A stretch of DNA of 64,000 nucleotides from Kitasatospora sp. MMS16-BH015 (GTDB lineage Bacteria; Actinomycetota; Actinomycetes; Streptomycetales; Streptomycetaceae). The DNA lies in contig NZ_CP025394.1 of assembly GCF_002943525.1 (NCBI RefSeq), positions 6,339,001 to 6,403,000 of the forward strand, written 5' to 3'. Below, piece after piece: positions 27,073-44,400 of the stretch. The notes under the pieces are model-generated. The model was given only the letters and a program-made list of their open reading frames with translations, searched no databases and had not been told where the DNA came from. The translations under genes and the position numbers were made by a program. Within the stretch, counting starts at the first letter, position 1, and each line of letters begins with the position of its first letter.

Positions 27073-28118
27073 CAGTCGGCCTGCAGGACGTAGAGCCAGG
27101 AGTGCGGGGTGGCGAGCGCCTCGACGCGGTCGATCCGCAGGCCGGCCTCGGTGAAGAGGTCCTCGTAGGTCTCCTTGGTGTGCAGCGGCACGCCCATCAT
27201 CGCGTGGGCCAGCTCGAAGCCGACCGAGAAGGCCGGCAGCGGGCCGCCGGTGTCGCCCTCGCCGCGCAGCATGGTGTCGCCGAGCACGAAGGTGCGGGCC
27301 TTCGGGAAGGCCTCCCGCATCCGGGTGAAGATCGAGGAGCGGGTGGCCGGGTCGGCCAGCAGGTCGTGCAGCAGGAAGAAGCTGATCACGGTGTCGACCT
27401 CGGTCACCTGGGTGGCGGCCGCGTCGTTGTCGATCTGGGTGCCGAGCAGGCCGAGCACGTCGGCGCGGACCGCGGTGACCCGGCTCTGCATGCCGGCCGC
27501 CGCGATGTCGTGGCGGGCGATGTCGGTGGCCGGGCGGCTGATGTCGATGCCGAGGCCGCGCGAGCCCTCGCGGCCCGAGACCACCCGGCGGACGCGGGCG
27601 GAGGTGCCGCTGCCGAGGTCGGCGATGAACTTGAAGTCGATGTCGGAGAGCACGTCGTCCAGCTGGGCGGCGAACATCGACTGGTCGCACTGGGCCGAGC
27701 CGAGGGCGACCATCGCCTCGTCGCGGAGCACCTCGGTGCCGTACCCGTGTGAGCCGGTGCTCAGGTGGCCGGCGCGGCCGAACACGTCGTGGTAACCGCC
27801 GACCGCCCAGGTGAAGTAGCCACGTGCGGCGGCGACTTCGAGGCCAGCCGGGGTCGGCAGGTAGCCGGCGCCCTCGGCGCGGACGTAGCCGCAGTCGGTG
27901 GCGGCGCGCAGCACGGCCTCCACCCGGGCGGCGTCGCCGGCCTGGGCGGTGGCCTCGACGGCGGAGACCCGCTCGCCCCGGCCGAGCCGCTCCAGCAGGC
28001 CGATCCGGTCCAGCGCGAAGATCACGTTCGCGGCGATGAAGCCGTTGTAGGCGTCGGTCGAGTCGATCGGGGCGGTGGTGGTGCCGCGCCAGGTGTCGGG
28101 GAGGACGAGCGTGTTCAT
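27072..28118 (-). CDS. SAM-dependent methyltransferase, candidate alpha-keto acid C-methyltransferase
   Basis: Protein of 348 aa. N-terminal helical domain (GFIAANVIFALDRIGLLERL; VLRAATDCGYVRAEG), then a class I SAM domain with motif I FIADLGSGTSARVRRVVSG, LGIDISRPATDIAR, and TVISFFLLHDLL. The C-terminal part has FSVGFELAHAMMGVPLHTKETYEDLFTEAGLRID. This architecture and tail resemble the keto-acid beta-methyltransferases of peptide pathways (MppJ, SgvM and MarI types), though O-methyltransferases share the fold. The one-base overlap with the aminotransferase supports a keto-acid methylation and transamination pair. Confidence 0.8.
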   Translation of the reverse strand: MNTLVLPDTWRGTTTAPIDSTDAYNGFIAANVIFALDRIGLLERLGRGERVSAVEATAQAGDAARVEAVLRAATDCGYVRAEGAGYLPTPAGLEVAAARGYFTWAVGGYHDVFGRAGHLSTGSHGYGTEVLRDEAMVALGSAQCDQSMFAAQLDDVLSDIDFKFIADLGSGTSARVRRVVSGREGSRGLGIDISRPATDIARHDIAAAGMQSRVTAVRADVLGLLGTQIDNDAAATQVTEVDTVISFFLLHDLLADPATRSSIFTRMREAFPKARTFVLGDTMLRGEGDTGGPLPAFSVGFELAHAMMGVPLHTKETYEDLFTEAGLRIDRVEALATPHSWLYVLQAD

Positions 28119-28225
28119 CTGGTGTCTCCTCAGGTCGGACCCGGGTCGGGTCCTCGGTGGGTGCAGGACGTCGTGGCCTGCGGTCTGGGCGGGGCGCTCC
28201 GGCGGAGCGCCCGGGGTCGGGCGGG
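28119..28225 (-). other. NRPS-to-methyltransferase spacer with GC-rich dyad
   Basis: This 107-base gap contains GGGCGCTCCG at 28192 facing CGGAGCGCCC ending at 28212, a tight dyad that could attenuate read-through from the NRPS genes into the tailoring genes. No promoter is recognisable. Confidence 0.35.
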
Positions 28226-35389
<7,164 letters not shown>

Positions 35390-35458
35390 GGTCTGCCTCC
35401 GGAAGATGACGTGCTGAGATCGGGTTGCGTACGGGACGGGGTCGGGTGGGACCTGCGG

Positions 35459-38400
35459 CTACGAGGGCGTGCCGGGCCGGCGCATCGGCCGGAGGGCGGG
35501 GCGTGCTCTGCGGCTCTGGGGGAGTTGGGTGGTGAGGGTGGCGATAGTGGGGTGGTCGAAGAGGGTGCGGATGGGGAGTTCGATGTCGAGGGTGGTGCGG
35601 ATGCGGCTGACGAGTTTGGTGGCGAGGAGGGAGTGACCGCCGAGTTCGAAGAAGTTGTCGTCGATGGTGATGCGTTCCAGGCCGAGGGTCTGGGCGAAGA
35701 GGTCGGCGAGGGTCTGCTCGGTGGCGTTCCGGGCCGCGCGCCCGGTCGTGTCGGCCCGGTAGTCGGGGGCAGGCAGGGCACGGCGGTCGACCTTGCCGTT
35801 GGTGGTGACGGGGAGGGCGTCGAGGACGAGGACAGCAGCGGGCACCATGTAGCCGGGAAGCCGGTCGACGGCGAACGCGCGCAACTCCTCTGCGGTGGTC
35901 TCGCCGGTGGCGTAGACGACCAGGCGCTTGTCGCCGGGCTGGTCTTCGCGGATGGTGGCAACGACTTGGCGGACTGCCGGGTGCGTGGCCAGGGCTGCTT
36001 CGATCTCGCCGGGTTCGATGCGGAAGCCGCGGATTTTGACTTGGTCGTCGGTGCGGCCGAGGAATTCGAGGGTGCCGGTGGTGGTCCAGCGGACGAGGTC
36101 GCCGGTGCGGTACATGCGTTCGCCGGTGCGGAACGGGCAGGCGACGAAGCGCTCTGAGGTAAGTGCAGGGCGGTGGATGTAGCCGCGGGCGAGGCCGTTG
36201 CCGGTGATGTAGAGCTCGCCGGCGACGCCTGCGGGGACGGGTTTGAGGGTGGGGTCGAGGACGTAGAGGCCGGTGTTGGCGAGGGGCCGGCCGATCGGCA
36301 CCACGGCGGGTATGGGGGAGTCCGAGGCCATCGTGTGGGTGGTTTTGATGGCGGTGGTTTCGGTGGGGGCGTAGACCGCGAGGATTTCGGTGTCGGGGCA
36401 GGTGGTGAGGAGTTGGCGGATGGTTTCGGGTGGGACGGTGTCGCCGCCGGTCCAGATTTGGTGGACGTTGCGGAAGGCGTGGGGGGTTTCTTCGGCGAGG
36501 AGGCGCAGGAGGCCGGAGGGGGCTTGGACGAGGGTGATGTGGTGGGTGGTGATGGTGTGGGCGAGTTGGTGGGTGTCGAGTTCGCCGGGGTGGGCGAGGA
36601 CGATGTGGCCGCCGGTGGTGAGGGGTGCCCAGACTTCGGTGGTGGAGGCGTCGAAGGCGGTGGGGGAGTGGAGGAGGGTGCTGTGGTGGTGGCCGGTGTG
36701 GAAGTGGGGGTTGGTGAGGAGGTCGATGACGTTGTGGTGGGTGACGGCGACGCCCTTGGGCTGGCCGGTGGAGCCGGAGGTGTACATCACGTAGGCGAGT
36801 TGGTGGGGCAGGATCCGGGTCTGCGGGTTGCCGGGCTGGCCGACTGCTGAGAGCAACTCGGGAGTGACCTCAAGCGCGGTGAAGTGCAGCGCGGTGGAGC
36901 CGGGGTCGGTGGCCGCCGGTGCGCTGAACTCGGCTGCGAAGACCGGGTGTTCGCGGTGGGCCGGGTCGGTGAGGAGCAGGGGGGCGCCGGTGTCGGTGAG
37001 GATGTGGCGGAGCCGGTCGAGCGGGTAGCGGTCGTCGAGGGGGACGTAGGTGCCGCCGGCTTTGCTGATGGCGAGGATGGCGGTGAGCAGGTCGGCTGAG
37101 CGGTCCATCAGGATGGCGACCGGCTGCTCGGCGGAGAGCCCGCCCTTCAGAAGGACGGCGGCCAGCTGGTTGGCGCGGAGGTTGAGTTCGGCATAGCTGA
37201 GTCGCTGGTCGCCGGCGATCAGGGCCAGGGTGTCGGGGGTGGTGGCGGCCTGAGTCTCGAAGAGGCGGGGCAGGGTGGTTTCGGCAACGGGGGTGGTCGG
37301 GCCGTGCCAGCCGCCGAGGAGTTGCTCGCGCTCGGTCGGGTCCAGGATGTCGATCTCGCTGATCGGTGCATCCGGGTCGGCCACGGCCGCGCGGAGTACG
37401 CGGAGCAGACGGGCGGCCAGGGCGGTGCCGGTGGCCGGGTCGAACAGCTCGGTGGCGTAGTCGACGGCGCCGGTCAGGCCCTGCGGGGTGCCGTCGGGGG
37501 CGTAGCGGTCGGTGAAGTTGAAGTTCAGGTCGAACTGGGTCTGGGCGTCGTCGAGGATCTCCAAGGTGCCGGTGGCGGTGCCGAGTTCGAGCAGGCCTGG
37601 CGGGTTGGAGTTGAGGGTGACGACGGTCTGGAAGAGCGGGTGCCGGGCCGGGGTGCGGGTCGGGTTGAGGCGCTCGACCAGGCGGTCGAAGGGGATGTCC
37701 TGGTGGTCGTAGGCGTCCAGGTTGGTCCGGCGGACGCGGTGCAGCAGCTCGTGGAAGCTGGGGTCACCGGACGTGTCCGTCCGCAGGACCAGGGTGTTGA
37801 CGAAGAAGCCGATCAGGTCGTCGAGGGCCTCGTCGTGCCGGCCCGCGACCGGCGTGCCGAGGGGGATGTCGGTGCCGGCGCCGAGGCGGGTGTAGAGGGC
37901 GGCGACGGCGGCCTGCAGCACCATGAACAGGCTGGCCTGCCGTTCGGCGGCCAACTCGGCGATTTGCCTCTGGAGTTCGGCGTCGATCGGGAGCTCGGCG
38001 ACCCCGTTCCGGCGGGTGGGTGCGGCCGGGCGGCTGCGGTCGTACGGGAGGCTGAGCTCCTCGGGAGCCTCGGCCAGCGCTCGTTCCCAGTAGGCGAGTT
38101 GGCGGCCGAGCAGGCTCGTCGGGTCACCCTCCTCGCCGAGCAGCTCGCGCTGCCAGAGCGCGTAGTCGGCGTACTGGACGGGCAGCGGCTCCCAGTCGGG
38201 GGCGGCGTTGGCCAGTCGGGCCGCGTAGGCGGTGCTGAGGTCGCGGAGGAGCGGGGCGACCGACCAGCCGTCGGTGGCGATGTGGTGCAGCAGGACGAGC
38301 AGGACCTGTTCGCCGCGCGGGAGGGAGAAGAGCGCGGCGCGGACGGGGGGTTCGGTGCCGAGGTCGAAGGCCTCGGCGGTGGCCGTGTCCAGGGCCTCGC

Positions 38401-41400
38401 GCAGTGCGGCCTCGGAGGGGACGGCGACCGTGCGGAGCGCGAAGTCGGCTGCTGTGGTGACGAGTTGGTGAGGCTGGCCGTCCACGGTGGCGAAGGTGGT
38501 GCGCAGCACCTCGTGGCGCTCGACCAGGTCCGCCAGGGCGGCGGCCAGGGCGTGGACCTCGATCTCACCGGTCAGGCGGACGGCGAGCGGGGTGTTGTAG
38601 AGGGCGCTCGGACCCTCGAACTCCTCGATGAACCACAGGCGTTGCTGGGCGGAGGAGAGCGGGACGCGTTCCGGTCGGGGGCCGGCGGCGAGGGCCGGGC
38701 GGGCCGGGCCGAGGGCGGTCGGGGCCAGGTCGGTGCCGCCGGTCAGGGCGGGGGCGAGGGCGGCGACGGACGGGTGGTCGAAGAGGGTGCGGATCGGCAG
38801 CTCGACGGCGAAGGCGGTGCGGATCCGGCTGGTCAGCTTGGTGGCGAGCAGGGAGTGGCCACCGAGGTCGAAGAAGCTCTCGTCGATGCCCACCCGGGCC
38901 AGGCCGAGCACCTCGGCGAAGAGCTCGCAGAGCGCCCGTTCGGTGGCGGTGCGCGGCTCCCGGCCGGTGGCCTCGCCCTGGTACTCGGGGGCGGGCAGGG
39001 CCCGGCGGTCCACCTTGCCGTTGGGGGTGACCGGGAAGGCGTCGAGCAGCAGGACGGCAACGGGCACCATGTAGCTCGGCAGCCGCTCGGCAGCGAACGC
39101 GCGCAGCTCCTCGGCAGTGAGCGAACCGGAGGCCGGCGCACCGGCCGGTCCGGCCGGACCATCCGGAGCATCCGCACCTGCCGTACCGGCGGTATTGGCG
39201 GCACCGGCCGCACCGGTCGCGTAGGCGACCAGGCGCTTGTCGCCCGGCTGGTCCTCGCGGATGGTGGCGAGCACCTGGCCGACGCCCGGGTGGGCGGCGA
39301 ACGCGGCCTCCACCTCGCCGAGTTCGATCCGGAACCCGCGCAGCTTGATCTGGTCGTCGGCCCGGCCGACGAACCGCAGTTCACCCTCGGCCGTCCAGCG
39401 GACCAGGTCGCCGGTGCGGTACATGCGCTCGCCGGGTCGGCCGAACGGGCAGGCCACGAAGCGTTCGGCGGTCAGTGCCGGGCGGCCGAGGTAGCCCCGG
39501 GCCAACCCGGCCCCGGCGATGTGGAGTTCGCCGGTCACGCCGACCGGGACGGGACGCAGGCCGGCGTCGAGCACGTAGGCCCGCGTGTTGGGCAGCGGGC
39601 GGCCGATCGGTACCACCTCGCCCACCTCGGCGGGGGCGGCCATCGGGTGGCGGGTGGCGAAGGTGGTGGTCTCGGTGGGGCCGTAGCCGTCCACCACGAG
39701 CAGCCCGGGGCAGGCTTCGAGGGCTCGTCGCACGGCCGTCGGGGAGACCACGTCGCCGCCCGCCCAGACCTCGTGCAGGCCGGCGAAGGTCTCGGGGGCC
39801 TCGGTGGCCAGCAGGTTGAAGAGTCCGGCGGTGAGCCAGGCGGCGGTCACTCCGCCCTCGCGCAGGGCGGCGGCGAGTTCGGTGGCGCCGAGCCGGCCGG
39901 GCGGGGCCACCACGACCCGGCCGCCGGCCAGCAGCGGGACCCAGAGCTCGTAGGTGGAGGCGTCGAAGGCGGTCGGCGAGTGCAGCAGCACGCTCCGGTG
40001 GCCGCCGCCGACGAAGGCGCCGCCGAGGGCGAGGTCGGCCACCGCGCGGTGCGTGACCCCGATGCCCTTGGGCACGCCGGTGGAGCCGGAGGTGTGCATC
40101 ACGTACGCCAACTGGTCTGCGTGCAGCCGGAGTTCGAGGTTGCGGTCGAGCGGGTCGGCGTCGACGGCCGAGAGTACGGTGAGCTCGGCCAGTGCGGGGT
40201 GCGTGGCGTGGGCCGGGTCGGTCAGGGCGAGGCGGGCGCCGGTGTCGGCGAGGACGGCTCGCAGGCGGTCCAGCGGTTGGGCCTCGTCCAGCGGGACGTA
40301 GGCGCCGCCGGCCTTGAGGACGGCGAGCAGGGCCACCACCAGATCGGCCGAGCGGTCGAGCAGGATCGCCACCGGGCTCTCGGGCCGGAGGCCGGCCGCG
40401 ACCAGGCGGGCGGCCAACCCGTTGGCCCGGGCGTTGAGTTCGGCGTAGCTGAGCTCGAGCCCGCCGGCGGTAAGCGCCACGGCCTCGGGGGTGGCGGCGG
40501 CCCGCGTCTCGAAGAGCTCGGGCAGCGTGGCGTCCGGGACGGCGGTGCTCGGGCCGTGCCAGCCGTGCAGCAGCTGCTCGCGCTCGGCCGGGCTGAGCAC
40601 CTCGGCGGTGGCGACCGGGGCGGCGGGGTCGGCGGTGATCAGGTCCAGCAGGGCGAGGAAGCGGCCCAGCAGGGTGCGGGCCTCGGCCGGGCCGAAGGCG
40701 GCCGGCTGGTGGTCCAGCCGCAGGTGCAGGCCCTCGCCGGGGGTGATGGCGAGCAGCAGCGGGTAGTGGGCGCTGTCCACGTCCTCGATCAGGCGGACGG
40801 CGGTGGTGCCGCTCGGGTCGGCCTGGTCGAGGGTGGCCGGGTCGGGGTAGTTGCCGTACACCGTGACGGTGTCGAACAGGCTTGCCAGGCCCGCGAGTTG
40901 TTGGATCTCGCTGAGGCTCAGGTGCTGGTGGTCGAGCAGGGCGGACTGCTCGGTCTGCAGGCGCCGCAGCAGCTCGCCCCAGCTCTCGGCGGGGTCGAGG
41001 CGCAGGCGCACCGGCACGGTGTTGATCAGCAGGCCGACCATCCGCTCCACGCCCGGCAGGTCGTGCGGGCGGCCGGAGACGGTGGTGCCGAAGAGCACGT
41101 CCTCCCGGCCGGTGAGCCGGGCGAGCAGCACGCCCCAGGCGGCCTGGACCAGGGTGTTGAGGGTGACGCCGTAGCGGCGGGCGGTGCGGACCAGGCCCTC
41201 GGTGGCCGCCGGGGTGAGCTCGGTCTGCACCCGGAGCGGCAGCTGCGGGGTGGCGTGGCCCTGGCCGGGGGCGAGCAGGGTGGGCTCCTCGGTGCCCGCC
41301 AGGGCGGTGGACCAGGCGGTGCGGGCGGCCTCGGCGTCCCGGCGGGTGAGCCAGTGCAGGTACTCGCGGTACGGCACGGCCGGGGGCAGCTCGGTGCCGA

Positions 41401-44400
41401 AGTACAGCGCCCACAGCTCCTCGGCGAAGAGCGGCACCGACCAGCCGTCGAGCAGGATGTGGTGGGCCGCGACCAGCAGCCGGTGCCGGCCGGGGGCCAG
41501 GGTGAGCAGGGCGTAGCGCAGCAGCGGCGGCCGGGCCAGGTCGAAGCGGCGGCCGTACTCGGCCTCGGCGATCCGGTCGGCCTCCGCCGCCGGGTCCGGG
41601 TGGCCGGTCAAGTCGACGGTGGTGAAGGGGAGTTCGACACCGTCCTGAACGACCTGGACGGGGGCTCCCTCGGTGCGCTGGTGGAAGGCGGCGCCGAGGT
41701 TGGGGTGGCGCAGCAGCAGGGCCTCGGCGGCGGCGCGCAGTCGGTCGGCGTCCACCGGCCCGGTCAGCTCGAAGGAGCAGACGGAGGTGTAGACGTCGTC
41801 GGCGGCCGTGTCGTACGCCGCGTGGAAGGCCATGCCCTGCTGCAGCGGCGAGGTGGGCAGGACGTCCAGCAGCCGGGCCGGGGCGTGGAGTCGGGACAGG
41901 TCGTCGAGCTCGGGCTGGGTGAGCGCGACCAGCGGGAAGTCGCCGGGGGTGTGCCCGCCCGCCTCCGGCCGGTCGGCGTGCTCGGCGAGGGCGCGCAGGG
42001 CGGTGAACCAGGCCTCGGCCAGCTCGGCCACCCGCTGCTCGGTGAGCACGCCGGTGGCCCAGGACCACTGGGCGACCAGCAGCGGGCCCTGCGCGGTGTC
42101 CACGGTGGTGGCGTCCAGGCCGAGCACCCGGCCGAGCGCGAAGCCGGGCGCGGCGCCCTCGGACATCGCCTCCTGGCCGGCCAGCACGGTCTGCTCGGTG
42201 GCGCCCTCGGGCTGGAAGCGGCCGAGGTAGTTGAACTCCAGCTGCGGGTCGGGGAATCGGGAGAGCGCGGCGGCGGTGGTGGGGTTGAGATGGCGCAGCA
42301 GGCCGTAGCCGATCCCGTTGTCGGGCAGCCGGCGCAGCTGCTCCTTGACCAGGCCGAGCGCGCGGCCCAGGGCCGGGCCGGCCGCGGTGACCTCGGGCCA
42401 GGTGAGCGGGCCGGGGGCGAGCCGGACGGGGTAGGTGGAGGTGAACCAGCCGGCGGTGCGGTGCAGGTCGACGCCCTCGACCACCTCCTCGCGGCCGTGG
42501 CCCTCCACGGTGACCAGGACGGGGTCCGAGGCGCCCGCGCGCCAGTGGCCGACGGCCAGGGCGAGGGCGGTGAGCAGCACGTCGTTGACCTGGGCGTGGT
42601 AGGCGGCGGTGACCTTGGTGAGCAGGGCCCGGGTGGTCTCGGCGGGGAGCACCAGGCGCAGGGTGCCCTCGGTGGCGTAGGTGTCCCGGGTTGGGTCCAG
42701 CGGGCGGTCGCCGAGCAGCGGGTCGGGCGTGCTCAAGGCCTCTTCCCAGAGCGGGAGTTCGGCGGCCCGGTGGTCGGTGTTGGCCTCGGCGGTGAGCAGC
42801 TGCGCCCAGCGGCGGAAGGAGGTCGGCACCGGGGTGAGCTCGATCGGGCGGCCGGCCGAGGTGGCGGCGAGTGCGGCGGCCAGGTCCTCCTCGACGATCC
42901 GCCAGGTGACCCCGTCTACCACCAAGTGGTGTATAAGCAGCAGGAGTTGACTGCCGCGCGGGGTGTCGAAGCGGACGGCCTCGAGCATCCGCCCCTGCTC
43001 GGGGCAGAGCCGGTCGCGGGCGCCCTCGCGCTCGGCGCGCAGCAGCTCGCCGGTGGCCGGGCCGGTCACGGTGCGCAGGGCGGCGGGCACGGCGCCGGGC
43101 TCGGGCACGTGCAGGGTCCAGGGGCGCTCGGCGAGCGGGGAGGTGCGGGCCCGGAGCAGGTCGTGGTGGTCGAGCAGGGCCCGGAGGGCGGTGCGCAGCT
43201 GCCCGTCGGTGGTGCCGGCCGGGAGGGTGAGCAGCACGGACTGGTGGAAGCTCTCCACCGCGCCCTGCTGCTCGGAGAGCCAGTGCACGATCGGGGTGGG
43301 CGCCACCTCGCCGAGGCCGGCCCCGGCGGGCTCGGCGGCCACCGGGCCGTCCAGCGGGCGGGCGAGGCGGGCCAGCGCCTCGACGGTGGGGGCGAGGAAG
43401 AGCTCGCGCGGGGTGAGCCGGAGCCCGGCCTGGCGGGCCTTGGCGACCAGCTGGATGGCCACGATGGAGTCGCCGCCGAGCTCGAAGAAGGAGTCGCCCA
43501 CGCCAACGGCCGGCAGGCCGAGCACCTCGGCGAACAGCCGGGCCAGCGTGGTCTCCGGCTCGCCGGCCGGTGCCCGGCCGGTGGCGGTGGTGGTGAAGAC
43601 CGGGGCGGGCAGGGCGCGCTTGTCCACCTTGCCGTTCGGGGTGAGCGGCAGCCGGTCCAGCACCACGACGGTGGGCACCATGTGGTCGGGCAGGCCGGTG
43701 GCGAGGAAGGTGCGCAGCTCGGCCGGTTCGGCGGTGCCCACGGTGTAGCCGACCAGCCGGCGCTCGCCGGGGCGGTCCTCGCGGACCAGCACCACGGCCT
43801 GGCGCACGCCCGGGTGGGCGAGCAGCGCGGATTCGACCTCGCCCAGCTCCACCCGGAAGCCGCGGATCTTCACCTGGTCGTCGGCCCGGCCGGCGAAGTC
43901 CAGCTGCCCGTCGGGGCGGTAGCTGCCCAGGTCGCCGGTGCGGTACATGCGCTCGCCGGGCGTGCCGAACGGGCAGGCCACGAAGCGCTCGGCGGTCAGG
44001 CCGGGCCGACCCAGGTAGCCCCGGGCCAGATGCGGCCCGGAGACGTACAGCTCGCCGAGGGTGCCGGGCTCCACCGGCCGCAGCCGCTCGTCCAGCACGT
44101 GGATCCGCACGTCCTGGCAGGGGTGGCCGATCGGCGGCTGCTCGGCGCCGGTGAGCGGCTCGCTCATGGTGACGATGACGGTGGTCTCGGTGGGCCCGTA
44201 GCTGTTGAACATCCGCCGCCCGCCGGCGTGCCGCCCGGCCAGCTCGCGCGGGATGGCCTCGCCGCCGCCGATCAGCGTGCGCAGGCTCGGCAGCGGTACG
44301 TCGGGCAGGGTGGCCACCATCGCGGTGGCGAGGTCGGCGTGGGTCACGCCGTGCTGCTCGATCAGCTCCACCAGCGCCTCGCCGACCAGCTGGCTCTGCT

